Below, piece after piece: positions 1 through 9,500 of a stretch of DNA of 21,349 bases. A program made the position numbers and the translations under genes. Every line of letters begins with the position of its first letter. Position 1 is the stretch's first letter. The notes under the pieces were generated by a model. That model had not been told where the DNA came from. It saw only the letters and a program-made list of their open reading frames with translations, and made no database searches. Origin of the DNA: Phocaeicola plebeius (lineage in GTDB: Bacteria > Bacteroidota > Bacteroidia > Bacteroidales > Bacteroidaceae); the NCBI RefSeq assembly GCF_003437535.1, contig NZ_QSQT01000048.1, positions 1 through 21,349 on the forward strand, in the 5' to 3' direction.

Positions 1-5
1 CGCTG

Positions 6-39
6 TTTGACAACATTTTAATTGATATACATAAGTTTA
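6..39 (+). promoter_or_regulatory. Possible promoter of the PL8-GH88-sulfatase operon
   Basis: TTTG at 6-9 and TAAGTTTA at 32-39 resemble the Bacteroides -33 (TTTG) and -7 (TAnnTTTG) elements. The -7 box has one mismatch and the spacing is 22 bp. Transcription would start close to 46, leaving a very short leader before the ATG at 60. The call is weak because the window starts here and the true promoter could lie further upstream. Confidence 0.25.
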
Positions 40-59
40 AATCACTTCAATATAATGCT

Positions 60-2894
60 ATGAAATATATTATTTCAATCTTGCTTATAGCTACATCACT
101 AATTGGGAAGGCTGAAAAATACAGCTTTGAAAAAGGAATTCCTACACAATTTCAAGTATCAGAAAACTCCCAAATAGAACTCAGCCCGCTTTATTACAAG
201 GATGGGACAAAAAGTTTACAGTGGGACTATCAGTCACATTCCTTCCTGACACTAGACGCCCCACTTACATTAACGCCAAAAACAGAAAAGAATTACGGTA
301 TCACATTATGGATTTATAATGAAAAGATACAAAACGACTCACTTGTCTTTGAATTCTTAAATGAGAAACAGCAAGTACAGTATAAGTTCAGTTTCCATCT
401 GACAGCTATTGGGTGGAGAGCTTGCTGGATTGGATTTGAACAGATGAAAGGAAAAAAGGAAGACAAGAACCTAACAACTTGTCGAATCACAGCACCTGCA
501 CAGAAAGGCAGAATTTTTCTGGACAGACTTACGTTTCCTGTAAAAAAAATGAATGCCCGTACAACTCCTGATATGCAAATGCCAGAAAATAACTCGTTAG
601 CAAACAGAGACCTATGGCACTGGTGCAGACTTTGGGAATGGGAACAATATGAACGTCCCACTACGAATAATATTTCGCTCACAAGCTCAGATAAGAAGGA
701 CTTACAAAAGATAGCACAAAGATTAACCGAATACTGCCAGGAAAATCTGTCAAAGAAATTCATCAAAAAGGCAAGCTCATTATATGAGGAATGTCACATC
801 GAAAAATCAGGTAATGGCTACACTGGAAAACCGCTTGTTGCCCCTGATGAAAAAACATCACAAGATATTACGTGGCAATACATTGAAAACATGCTGAGCG
901 GATTTGCAGCAGACTATCTGAAAAATGGGAACGACCAGGCAAAAGAGCTTTATTTCAACACATTCCGTTATGCAATCAACCAGGGATTTGCCTATGGTAG
1001 TGGAATGGGTACAAATCATCATTACGGTTATCAGACCCGACAGATTTATATCTCAGCCTGGCTGATGAGAAATGAGATCTATCAACAGCCTGACAAAAAA
1101 GAGATTTTAGACATGCTTACTTACTGGTCTGGTATTCAAGAAACAAGGAAACCTTACAAAGAAGGTAGAGATGAATTACTGGACACTTGGCATACATTAC
1201 TCATTCCCAAAGTAGTAGCTGCTCTTCTTCCTGAGAAAGAAACAGAGCAAATGTGTCAGATGAAGCAGCTATCGGAATGGCTTTCTACCTCATTATGTTT
1301 CACTCCTGGAACATTAGGAGGAATAAAAGTTGACGGAACCGCATTCCATCATGGAGGATTCTATCCGGGATATACAACCGGAGCACTTGGAGCTGTAGGC
1401 AGTTATATTGGCTTTACCCTTGATACCCTTTACCAAATCAGCCCGACAGGACGAAAAGTATTCCGTACGGCATTGGAAGGCATGCGTAATTATTGCAACC
1501 TACAAGAGTGGAGTCCTGCACTGGGGGGACGCCATCCGTTCAGTGGAAGAATGGAGAAATCAGACATCGAAGCATTTGCCAAACTTGCATTGGCAGAAAA
1601 GCCTGAAGGAAAAGAATTTGACCCACAACTGGCTTCAGATTATCTTCGCCTGCAAACAACTTCTACTCCATCAGGAGAGTTCTTTCGTTCAAAAGGATGT
1701 CAACCAGCGTCGAATCCGGAAGGTTTCTTTGTTTTCAATTATGGTTCAGCCGGAATCTATCGTTACCAACAATACATGATTACCCTGAAAGGATATAACA
1801 CCGATGTGTGGGGAGCCGAAATCTACCAGAAAGACAACCGCTACGGACGTTATCAAAGTTATGGAGCTGTACTGATTATGGGAAATGGACACCCTGTATC
1901 CAGAAAAGGAAGTGGCTTCAAGGAAGAAGGATGGGACTGGAATCGCATGCCTGGCACAACCACCATCCATCTTCCATTTGAATTGTTAGATAGCCCCCTC
2001 AAAGGTACTAACATGGCACGGTCTAAAGAGAATTTCTCAGGAAGTACATCCCTGGAAGGGAAATATGGCATTTTTGCTATGAAACTTATGGAACGTGAAT
2101 TGAAAAACTTCACTCCTGATTTCGTAGCACGCAAGTCGGTAGCTTGCTTTGGCAACCGAATTATCTGTCTGGGAAGTGGTATCTCGAACAGTAACGTAAA
2201 CTACCCCACAGAAACGACCTTGTTCCAATGTGCATTACCGGCAAAATACCAACCTGCAGTTTTAGAAGATTCTTGTACACTGAGAGATCCTTTCGGTAAT
2301 TATTTTTACATACAAAAAGGAAAGCCTCACCAGACAGAAGGCTTGCAACATTCATTTCATAATAAAAGCCGGAAAGCAACTGAAGGGAAGTTCCTTACAG
2401 CTTGGATAGACCATGGAAAGGCTCCTCAAAATGCAGAATACGAATATTTAATTCTGCTCCGCCCTACAGAAAAAGAAAGAAAGGAAGCCAGACAAAGCTA
2501 TATCATCAAGCAACAGGATTGTCAGGCCCACATTGTATTTGACAAACTCACACAAGTGACAGCCTGCAGCTTTTTCGAGTCATACCAAAATGCAAAGGCA
2601 GACCTGATACAACAAGCAGATGCTGAAACACTTGTCATGTACAAGAAAAATGAATCAGACATCCAGCTCAGCATTTGCTCTCCCAATCTGAATATTGAGG
2701 AAAAAACTTACACGACCTCTCAGCCAAGCCGACCGGTCGTAAAGCAAATTACGATAAAAGGAAAATGGAACTCCACAGGAAATCCCCAAGTCAAACTTCA
2801 AACAGATAAAGAAGGTAATACATTAATTCAAGCAACCTGCCAACATGGGCAACCGCAAGAAATCACCTTAAAGCCTGTTTCACAAACAGAATAA
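60..2894 (+). CDS. Polysaccharide lyase family 8, chondroitin sulfate ABC lyase-like
   Basis: Predicted endolytic or exolytic lyase that cleaves chondroitin, dermatan or hyaluronan by beta-elimination, giving 4,5-unsaturated uronic acid ends. The 944-residue protein has a hydrophobic N-terminal signal (about 1-17) without a lipobox, so it is probably periplasmic. A jelly-roll-like lyase N-domain covers about 20-165, the alpha/alpha toroid about 175-530 and a beta-sandwich region the rest. The toroid carries GTAFHHGGFYPGY at 426-438; His431 and Tyr438 have the +7 spacing of the catalytic His/Tyr pair of Proteus vulgaris chondroitinase ABC. Asn319 lies in GTNHHYGYQ, and Arg491 is the likely active-site arginine. 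Length is close to the ~1000 residues of ABC lyases. It is first in an operon with GH88 and sulfatase genes, which supports a glycosaminoglycan substrate. Exact specificity (chondroitin versus hyaluronan) is not readable from sequence. Confidence 0.9.
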   Translation: MKYIISILLIATSLIGKAEKYSFEKGIPTQFQVSENSQIELSPLYYKDGTKSLQWDYQSHSFLTLDAPLTLTPKTEKNYGITLWIYNEKIQNDSLVFEFLNEKQQVQYKFSFHLTAIGWRACWIGFEQMKGKKEDKNLTTCRITAPAQKGRIFLDRLTFPVKKMNARTTPDMQMPENNSLANRDLWHWCRLWEWEQYERPTTNNISLTSSDKKDLQKIAQRLTEYCQENLSKKFIKKASSLYEECHIEKSGNGYTGKPLVAPDEKTSQDITWQYIENMLSGFAADYLKNGNDQAKELYFNTFRYAINQGFAYGSGMGTNHHYGYQTRQIYISAWLMRNEIYQQPDKKEILDMLTYWSGIQETRKPYKEGRDELLDTWHTLLIPKVVAALLPEKETEQMCQMKQLSEWLSTSLCFTPGTLGGIKVDGTAFHHGGFYPGYTTGALGAVGSYIGFTLDTLYQISPTGRKVFRTALEGMRNYCNLQEWSPALGGRHPFSGRMEKSDIEAFAKLALAEKPEGKEFDPQLASDYLRLQTTSTPSGEFFRSKGCQPASNPEGFFVFNYGSAGIYRYQQYMITLKGYNTDVWGAEIYQKDNRYGRYQSYGAVLIMGNGHPVSRKGSGFKEEGWDWNRMPGTTTIHLPFELLDSPLKGTNMARSKENFSGSTSLEGKYGIFAMKLMERELKNFTPDFVARKSVACFGNRIICLGSGISNSNVNYPTETTLFQCALPAKYQPAVLEDSCTLRDPFGNYFYIQKGKPHQTEGLQHSFHNKSRKATEGKFLTAWIDHGKAPQNAEYEYLILLRPTEKERKEARQSYIIKQQDCQAHIVFDKLTQVTACSFFESYQNAKADLIQQADAETLVMYKKNESDIQLSICSPNLNIEEKTYTTSQPSRPVVKQITIKGKWNSTGNPQVKLQTDKEGNTLIQATCQHGQPQEITLKPVSQTE

Positions 2895-2940
2895 GACGCT
2901 TTTTGGACAATTTTACCCTATAAAAATCAAGTAATAAGCC

Positions 2941-2948
2941 TAATTTTG
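2941..2948 (+). promoter_or_regulatory. Possible secondary -7 box upstream of the GH88 gene
   Basis: TAATTTTG in the 92-bp gap between the lyase and GH88 genes matches TAnnTTTG exactly. I see no TTTG at the expected distance upstream. It could add transcription of the last two operon genes, but an isolated -7 match in AT-rich DNA can be chance. Confidence 0.25.
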
Positions 2949-2986
2949 AAAACAAATTCAAAACAATCTTTTTAATACAACCTTTT

Positions 2987-4219
2987 ATGAAGATCAAACA
3001 GCACTTAGGATTCATCAGCATGCTGGCCATCGCTTTTACTGCCTGCCAGCAAAAACCAGCGGAGACTGACAACTTCCTGGAAAATGAAATCAAAAACATC
3101 GAAGCTCAACACACTTTGCAGACTGACCTGATTGAAAAAAGTGGTAAAATCTTGAACCCTCGTACCATCGACGAAAAGGGAAATATAGTATATGTACCTA
3201 TCGATGACTGGACCAGTGGTTTCTTCCCTGGAACAATGTGGCTGGATTATGACCTGACTAAAGATGAAAAATGGAAAAAACTGGCTGAAAAATATACAGA
3301 AGACCTGGACTCTGTGAAATACCTGAAATGGCATCACGATGTAGGCTTCATGATTGGATGCAGCTACCTGACCGGATACCGTTTGTGCAAGAAACCTGAA
3401 TACAAAGATGTCATTGTGACCGCTGCACAATCTCTTTCTACCCGCTTCCGTCCAGTAGCCGGAGTTATCCAGTCTTGGGATGCAGACAGAGGATGGCAAG
3501 GTGAACGCGGATGGGAATGTCCGGTTATCATCGATAACATGATGAACCTGGAACTCCTGTTCGAAGCAACTCGTCTTTCTGGTGATTCTACCTTCTATAA
3601 CATTGCAGTATCGCATGCAAATACAACCATGAAGAATCACTTCCGTGCAGACAACAGCTGCTACCATGTAATTGACTATTCTCTGAAAGATGGAAGCGTA
3701 AGAAACCGTCACACTGCACAAGGCTATGCACATGAATCAGCATGGGCTCGCGGACAAGCATGGGCCGTATATGGATTTACTACCTGCTACCGTTATACTC
3801 ATGACAAGCGTTATTTGGATCAGGCAGAAAAAACACTGAACTTCTATCTGAATGACAAAAACTTGCCGAAAGATTTGATTCCTTACTGGGACTTTGATGC
3901 TCCGGAAATCCCGAACGAACCAAGAGACGTTTCTACTGCAGCATGTATTGCTTCTGCATTGTATGAAATGGATGGCTATTGTCCAGGAAAGAATTATAAG
4001 GAACTTGCGGATAAGATTTTGAAGAACTTATCAGGTCCTGACTACAAAGCAAAAGTAGGAGAAAACGGAAACTTTATCCTGATGCACTCAGTAGGAAGTA
4101 TCCCTCACGGAGCTGAAATCGATGTACCTCTGAACTATGCAGACTACTATTACGAAGAAGCATTGATTCGTAAGAGAAACATTGAAAACAATCAGCCATT
4201 CTCTTTCGTAAACGAATAA
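2987..4219 (+). CDS. Unsaturated glucuronyl hydrolase, GH88, lipoprotein
   Basis: Removes the 4,5-unsaturated glucuronic acid that polysaccharide lyases leave at the non-reducing end of glycosaminoglycan oligosaccharides, acting by hydration of the double bond. The 410-residue protein starts with a lipoprotein signal (Cys20 in AFTAC), so it is membrane-anchored, probably facing the periplasm. Family landmarks are DDWTSGFFPGTMW at 73-85, Asp118 in WHHDVGFM and Asp183 in IIDNMMNLE. The last two correspond to the catalytic aspartates (Asp88/Asp149) of the Bacillus enzyme. GQAWAVYGF and SLKDGSVRNRHTAQG-type segments also fit the alpha6/alpha6 barrel. It lies 92 bp after the PL8 gene and 20 bp before the sulfatase. 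B. thetaiotaomicron BT3348 is, from memory, the comparable enzyme. Confidence 0.93.
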   Translation: MKIKQHLGFISMLAIAFTACQQKPAETDNFLENEIKNIEAQHTLQTDLIEKSGKILNPRTIDEKGNIVYVPIDDWTSGFFPGTMWLDYDLTKDEKWKKLAEKYTEDLDSVKYLKWHHDVGFMIGCSYLTGYRLCKKPEYKDVIVTAAQSLSTRFRPVAGVIQSWDADRGWQGERGWECPVIIDNMMNLELLFEATRLSGDSTFYNIAVSHANTTMKNHFRADNSCYHVIDYSLKDGSVRNRHTAQGYAHESAWARGQAWAVYGFTTCYRYTHDKRYLDQAEKTLNFYLNDKNLPKDLIPYWDFDAPEIPNEPRDVSTAACIASALYEMDGYCPGKNYKELADKILKNLSGPDYKAKVGENGNFILMHSVGSIPHGAEIDVPLNYADYYYEEALIRKRNIENNQPFSFVNE

Positions 4220-4239
4220 AACAATAAACAACAATAGCC

Positions 4240-5787
4240 ATGAAACACCTTTCCTACTCACTAATAGGGGGAATCGGATTGCTTTCATTGCAAAGTTGTG
4301 CCAGCAAACAGCAAGTTGCTGAACAAGAGTACCCCAATGTCATTTACGTATTTCCAGACCAATATCGTAACATGGCAATGGGGTTCTGGCATGAAAATGG
4401 ATTTAAAGAACACATTAACTTTGCAGCCGATCCGGTACACACCCCTCACATTGACAAATTTGCAAAGGAATCACTGGTACTGTCTTCAGCCATGAGCAAC
4501 TGCCCGCTGAGCAGTCCGCACCGTGGCTCTCTGCTCACTGGTATGTACCCGAACAAAAGTGGAATTCCTTTGAACTGTAATTCGACACGCTCCATCAGCT
4601 CACTTCGCACAGATGTGGAATGTGTGAGCGACGTATTCAGCAAAAACGGTTATGACTGTGCCTATTTTGGTAAACTGCATGCGGATTTCCCAACTCCCAA
4701 TGATCCGGAAAATCCTGGAGAGTATGTAGAAACCAAACGCCCGGTATGGGATGCCTATACACCGAAAGAGCGTCGTCATGGATTTAACTACTGGTACTCT
4801 TACGGTACATTCGATGAACATAAGAATCCTCATTATTGGGATACAGACGGAAAACGTCATGACCCGAAAGAATGGTCTCCGCTTCACGAAGCCAAACAAG
4901 TCATTTCCTACCTGCGTAATGACAAGAACCAACGTGACCCGAAAAAACCGTTCTTTATCATGGTCGGCATGAATCCCCCTCATAGTCCATACCGCTCTTT
5001 GGACGACTGCATGGAAGAAGATTTCAATCTGTATAAAGACCAGCCAATTGACAGCCTGCTGATTCGTCCCAATGCAGACAGACAGCGGGAAAAAGCTGAA
5101 TCGGCCCGTTATTATTTTGCATCTGTCAGTGGAGTAGACCGTGCTTTCGGACAAATTCTGGATTGCTTGAAGGAGCTGAAACTCGATAAAAATACAATCG
5201 TAGTATTTACCTCCGACCATGGAGAAACCATGTGCAGTCAGTTTACGGATGACCCCAAAAATTCACCGTATGCTGAATCCATGAACGTGCCATTCCTTGT
5301 CCGTTATCCACAGCACATACGTCCCCGTGTTGACAACTTGTTGTTGTCTTCACCAGACATTATGCCTACCCTGCTGGGACTTTGCAACTTGGACAAGGAT
5401 ATTCCAGCAAACGTACAGGGAAGTAATTACGCACCGATTTTCTATGAAGATTCCGTGCAGACCGTCGTTCGCCCTACGGGTGCTTTATACATCCAAAATA
5501 TGGATGGAGATAAAGATAAAGACGGAAATGTCATTTCTTATTTCCCCCGTTCCAGAGGTATCAAGACGCAGCAGTACACATTGGCATTATACATCGACAG
5601 AGAAAACAAACTGACAAAAACTCTTTTGTTTGATGATGTCAAAGATCCTTATCAGCTGCAAAATCTTTCACCGGAAGAGCATCCGGAAATTGTGAAAGAA
5701 CTTTACCAGGAACTGGCAAAACAATTAAAGGAAATTGATGATCCCTGGTATCAGCAAAAGATACTTTCGGATATTCTTTCTTATTAA
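4240..5787 (+). CDS. S1-family sulfatase, serine-type, probably acting on chondroitin/dermatan sulfate
   Basis: Arylsulfatase-fold (S1) enzyme that hydrolyses sulfate esters, here most likely on glycosaminoglycan sugars. The 515-residue protein has a lipobox-like signal with Cys20 (LQSC). The sulfatase signature SSPHRGSLLTG begins at Ser91. Serine in the first position means formylglycine is made from serine, which in anaerobes needs the radical-SAM maturase anSME; no maturase gene is in this window. Other metal or sulfate ligands visible are Asp40-Gln41 (VFPDQYR), Lys145 and His147 (YFGKLHAD), His248 (NPPHSPY) and Asp326-His327 (TSDHGE). It follows GH88 by 20 bp and precedes a strong terminator, so it is last in the operon. 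The set resembles B. thetaiotaomicron BT3349, described as an endo-4-O-sulfatase, but positional specificity cannot be assigned from sequence alone. Confidence 0.9.
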   Translation: MKHLSYSLIGGIGLLSLQSCASKQQVAEQEYPNVIYVFPDQYRNMAMGFWHENGFKEHINFAADPVHTPHIDKFAKESLVLSSAMSNCPLSSPHRGSLLTGMYPNKSGIPLNCNSTRSISSLRTDVECVSDVFSKNGYDCAYFGKLHADFPTPNDPENPGEYVETKRPVWDAYTPKERRHGFNYWYSYGTFDEHKNPHYWDTDGKRHDPKEWSPLHEAKQVISYLRNDKNQRDPKKPFFIMVGMNPPHSPYRSLDDCMEEDFNLYKDQPIDSLLIRPNADRQREKAESARYYFASVSGVDRAFGQILDCLKELKLDKNTIVVFTSDHGETMCSQFTDDPKNSPYAESMNVPFLVRYPQHIRPRVDNLLLSSPDIMPTLLGLCNLDKDIPANVQGSNYAPIFYEDSVQTVVRPTGALYIQNMDGDKDKDGNVISYFPRSRGIKTQQYTLALYIDRENKLTKTLLFDDVKDPYQLQNLSPEEHPEIVKELYQELAKQLKEIDDPWYQQKILSDILSY

Positions 5788-5797
5788 ATTACCTCAT

Positions 5798-5836
5798 AAA
5801 AAAATCCGGAACTGAAAAACAGCTCCGGATTTTTTT
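5798..5836. terminator. Bidirectional intrinsic terminator between convergent operons
   Basis: A7-TCCGGAACT and AGCTCCGGA-T7 form a stem with one mismatch around a short A-rich loop. It has an A-tract on one side and a T-tract on the other, so it can stop both the + strand sulfatase operon and the - strand trxA operon. Confidence 0.88.
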
Positions 5837-5855
5837 ATGATAATATGGTACTTTG

Positions 5856-6191
5856 TTACTCTACTTGTCCCAACTGATTGCCATATTCCATTTCACCCTG
5901 TACGACAAAGAAAATTGCATCCGGGTCAAACGGGCCCATTCCATCCTTGGCAGACTCTTTAACGATGTAGTTCACAATCTCATCCTGATCGATGTTGATA
6001 TACCCTTCATCGTCCGGTTGTGCATCCAGACAACCACTCGTGGTATAATAATCCACAATCAAATCTAAGATGTAATACAAATCATCGTCCGAGAAAGCCT
6101 CTTTCATGTCCTGAGGCAAATAGTTCTTTATGAACTCGATGGTTTTTTCATCGTCCTCATCTTCCAACAAGAAATCGTCTTCCATTCCCAT
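5856..6191 (-). CDS. Small acidic protein of unknown function, downstream of trxA
   Basis: I do not recognise a named domain. The 111-residue protein has no signal peptide or membrane segment and is strikingly acidic, especially residues 4-15 (EDDFLLEDEDDE), the segment SDDDLYYILDLIVDYY and the C-terminal half. It is probably cytoplasmic and helical. It follows trxA by 17 bp on the same strand and ends before the shared terminator, so the two are very likely co-transcribed. The opening MGM offers two possible starts; the first is used here. Function could relate to thioredoxin or to dnaE upstream, but only the position suggests this. Confidence 0.8.
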   Translation of the reverse strand: MGMEDDFLLEDEDDEKTIEFIKNYLPQDMKEAFSDDDLYYILDLIVDYYTTSGCLDAQPDDEGYINIDQDEIVNYIVKESAKDGMGPFDPDAIFFVVQGEMEYGNQLGQVE

Positions 6192-6208
6192 AACTTATCT
6201 GTTTTTAG

Positions 6209-6526
6209 TTATTTCAACAAAGCTTCTACCTTTGCCTGCAAAGCAGATTTAGTGGTAGCTCCTACTTGTTTGTCCACAACTTCTCCGTTCTTGATAAACA
6301 ATACGGTAGGAATGTTGCGCACACCAAACTGTGCAGGAAGGTCTGCATTTTCGTCTACATCGCATTTACCGATATTTACCTTATCCTTATACTCTTCTGC
6401 CAGTTCTTCGATATATGGAGCAATTTGCTTGCAAGGACCACACCATGTAGCCCAAAAATCCAACACCACTGGTTTACCTTCAGCTACAATAGCCTCAAAG
6501 TTGTCATCTTTAATATTCAATGCCAT
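6209..6526 (-). CDS. trxA: Thioredoxin
   Basis: Cytoplasmic dithiol-disulfide oxidoreductase of 105 residues, the usual thioredoxin length. The redox centre WCGPC is at 28-32 (Cys29, Cys32) within [11 protein letters not shown]. The cis-proline is Pro74 in [12 protein letters not shown], and the buried Asp of VVLDFWA is present. No signal peptide is seen, so it is the cytoplasmic electron carrier for reductases such as ribonucleotide reductase rather than a periplasmic TlpA-like protein. It lies just after dnaE on the same strand but has its own likely promoter at the dnaE 3' end, giving a leader of roughly 22 nt. The acidic 111-residue protein follows it. Confidence 0.96.
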   Translation of the reverse strand: MALNIKDDNFEAIVAEGKPVVLDFWATWCGPCKQIAPYIEELAEEYKDKVNIGKCDVDENADLPAQFGVRNIPTVLFIKNGEVVDKQVGATTKSALQAKVEALLK

Positions 6527-6554
6527 AATTATCTATGTTTTTAAGTTCTCTACG

Positions 6555-6585
6555 CAAATATATACTAATTTATTTTATAGTCCAA
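6555..6585 (-). promoter_or_regulatory. Promoter of trxA
   Basis: Read on the - strand, TATATTTG (6555-6562) is an exact TAnnTTTG -7 box and TTGG (6582-6585) is a near match to the -33 TTTG, with 19 bp between them. The -33 element lies inside the last codons of dnaE. The predicted start near 6548 gives a leader of about 22 nt. Confidence 0.6.
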
Positions 6586-9500
6586 CAATGGCTGGTTTTT
6601 TAAATAGTTGACCAGCTCTTTCTGTACAGAAATTTTCATCGTGCGTGACATCAGATTTACATACATCTGCCCGTCTTCATCCCGAACCAGGAAATGAAGT
6701 TCGGCATTACCCGGACTGTCTTTCACCAAAGAAGAAAATTCCATGATCAACTGGTCATCTATGGCTGAAAGCGGAGCTGTTACCGTCAGTTTTTCCACCA
6801 CTCTCTCCTTCACTTCAGGAAGCAGTTCGATACTGTTGATTTTCACCTCCCACTCCTCCTGTTTCCACTGCTTGGGCTGGCACTTTCCTTTCATGAAAAG
6901 GAACATACCTTCCATGAAAAAGTTCTTCTTTTCCACCCATTCGTTACCGAAGAAAGCAAATTCTGCCGTTCCTGAGTAATCTTCCACTTTTGCAATGCCG
7001 TAGGGCTTTCCCGTCTTGGTATATCCTTCACGTACTCCAGTCACGATTCCTCCCAGCACCAGGTCATGGTTCTGCAGCGGGGTCAAGTCGGTCAGTTCGG
7101 CCATGTGTACGTTGCACACATTTTCCAGAATCACGGCAAACTCATCCAGCGGGTGAGCCGACAAATAAATTCCTACCAAATCACGTTCTTTGTTCAAACG
7201 CTCCAAATCGCTCCACGACGGGGCCGGCACAATCTCCGGAGTAGCCACCTCTACCGCATGTTCTCCTCCGAATAAAGAATTGGCAGCCGCAGCCTTATCC
7301 AACTGGTATTTGTTACCATAACGCACCAGTATATCTGAAAAGGATTCATCCTTCGCATTTTTCACAAAGAAATCCTCACGCTTGATACCAGAGAAACTAT
7401 CAAACCCACCGGCCAATGCCAGGTTTTCAATATTCTTACGGTTACAAGCCGACAGATTTACACGCTGCACAAAGTCAAAGATATTTTTAAACTCACCATT
7501 CTTCCGTCTTTCTTCCAAAATACTCTGCACAGCCGACTCTCCTACTCCCTTAATGGCTCCCAATCCGAAACGGATATCACCGTGATAATTGACTGAGAAT
7601 TTCAGGTTACTTTCGTTCACATCCGGTCCCAGCACCTTTACACCCATCGACTTGCATTCATCCATGAGCTTCGTGATTTCAGTGATGTTCGAAATATTCC
7701 GACTCATCGTAGCGGCCATGTACTCTGACGGATAGTTGGCCTTCAGGTATGCTGTCTGATAAGCTACCCACGAGTAACAAGTAGCATGCGATTTGTTAAA
7801 CGCATACGATGCAAACTTTTCCCAGTCGGCCCAGATTTTCTCCAGCACCTTAGGGTCATGTCCGTTCTTCTTTCCACCTTCAATGAACTTCGGCTTCATG
7901 TGATCCAGCTTGTCACGCAACTTCTTACCCATGGCCTTACGCAAGGCATCCGATTCACCACGCGTAAAGTCGGCCAGCAAGCGCGACAGCAACATCACCT
8001 GCTCCTGATACACTGTAATACCATACGTATCCTTCAGGTATTTCTCCATAATCGGGATATCGTACTCAATCGGCTTCCGGCCGTGTTTACGGTCGATGAA
8101 GTCCGGAATGTAGTCCATCGGTCCCGGACGGTAAAGGGCGTTCATGGCAATCAAATCCTCAAACGTACTGGGCTGAAGCTCACGCAGGTACTTCTGCATA
8201 CCCGCCGATTCAAACTGGAACGTTCCGATGGTTCGTCCTTCACTGTACAAGCGGTAAGTAGCAGGGTCATCAATCGGTACTTCATCGATATTCAGTACGA
8301 TTCCCTTACTCTGACGAATGTTCTCAATGGCCTCCTTAATGATGGACAAGGTCTTCAAGCCCAGGAAGTCCATCTTAATCAACCCTGTATCTTCAATCAC
8401 CGAACCTTCGTACTGGGTAACCAGCATTTTTTCTCCGGTTTCCTTGTCATCTGCCGTACTCACCGGTACCCAGTCGGTAATATCATCACGACAGATAATC
8501 GTACCGCAGGCATGTACACCCGTGTTTCGCACGTTACCTTCCAGCATCTTGGCATATTTGATGGTATCGCGCAACACCGGATTCGGAGATACTTCCGCTT
8601 CCTGCAGTTCCGGCACGTAAGCAATGGCATTCGGTAGATTCAGTTTCTTATCGGGCAGTTTATCCGGAATCAACTTACACAGACGGTCTGACTCCGACAA
8701 CGGGAGTTTCTGCACACGGGCCACATCCTTGATAGCCAACTTAGTAGCCATCGTACCATACGTAATGATGTGCGCTACCTTTTCCTGTCCATACTTCTCC
8801 GTTACCCAGTTCAGCACGCGGCCACGTCCGTCATCATCAAAGTCCACATCAATATCAGGCAAAGAGATACGGTCCGGATTCAAGAAACGCTCAAACAGCA
8901 AATCGTATTGAATCGGGTCAATCTGCGTAATACCCAAGCAGTAAGCTACCGCCGAACCTGCCGCCGAACCACGTCCCGGACCGACTGACACATCCAACTG
9001 ATGACGTGCCGCATTGATAAAGTCCTGCACAATCAAGAAGTATCCCGGGAAACCCATGGTCTTCATGATATGCAACTCAAACTTGATACGCTCCTGCACC
9101 TCCTCCGACAGGTTCTCGCCATAACGTCGTTTGGCTCCGTCGTAGGCCAGTTTCGCCAGATAATCGGCTTCCAGTTTGATACGATACAATTTCTCATATC
9201 CGCCCAGACGCTCAATCTTCGCCTTCGCCGCAGCCTCATCCATTACCACGTTGCCGTTCTCATCGCGGGTAAATTCATCAAAGAGGTCTTTTTCCGTAAG
9301 TTTCTTACGATATTCCTCCTCCGTACCGAAATCTTCCGGAATGGCAAACGTCGGCATGATAGGCGCATGGTCAATTGAATAAAATTCCACCTTGTCACAG
9401 ATTTCAACCGTATTGCTCAAGGCTTCCGGCACATCAGCAAAGACTTCGTTCATTTCTTCCCGCGTCTTCATCCATTCCTGCTTGGTATAAAGCATACGGT

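Noticed and set aside
3005..3733. 242-codon open frame on the - strand opposite the GH88 gene
   Set aside because: Antisense to a gene with clear GH88 catalytic motifs; no start context or family match.
7786..8637. Long open frame on the + strand opposite dnaE (283 codons)
   Set aside because: It lies wholly inside dnaE on the other strand, has no recognisable domain and is one of several such frames opposite this gene; a shadow of dnaE codon use.
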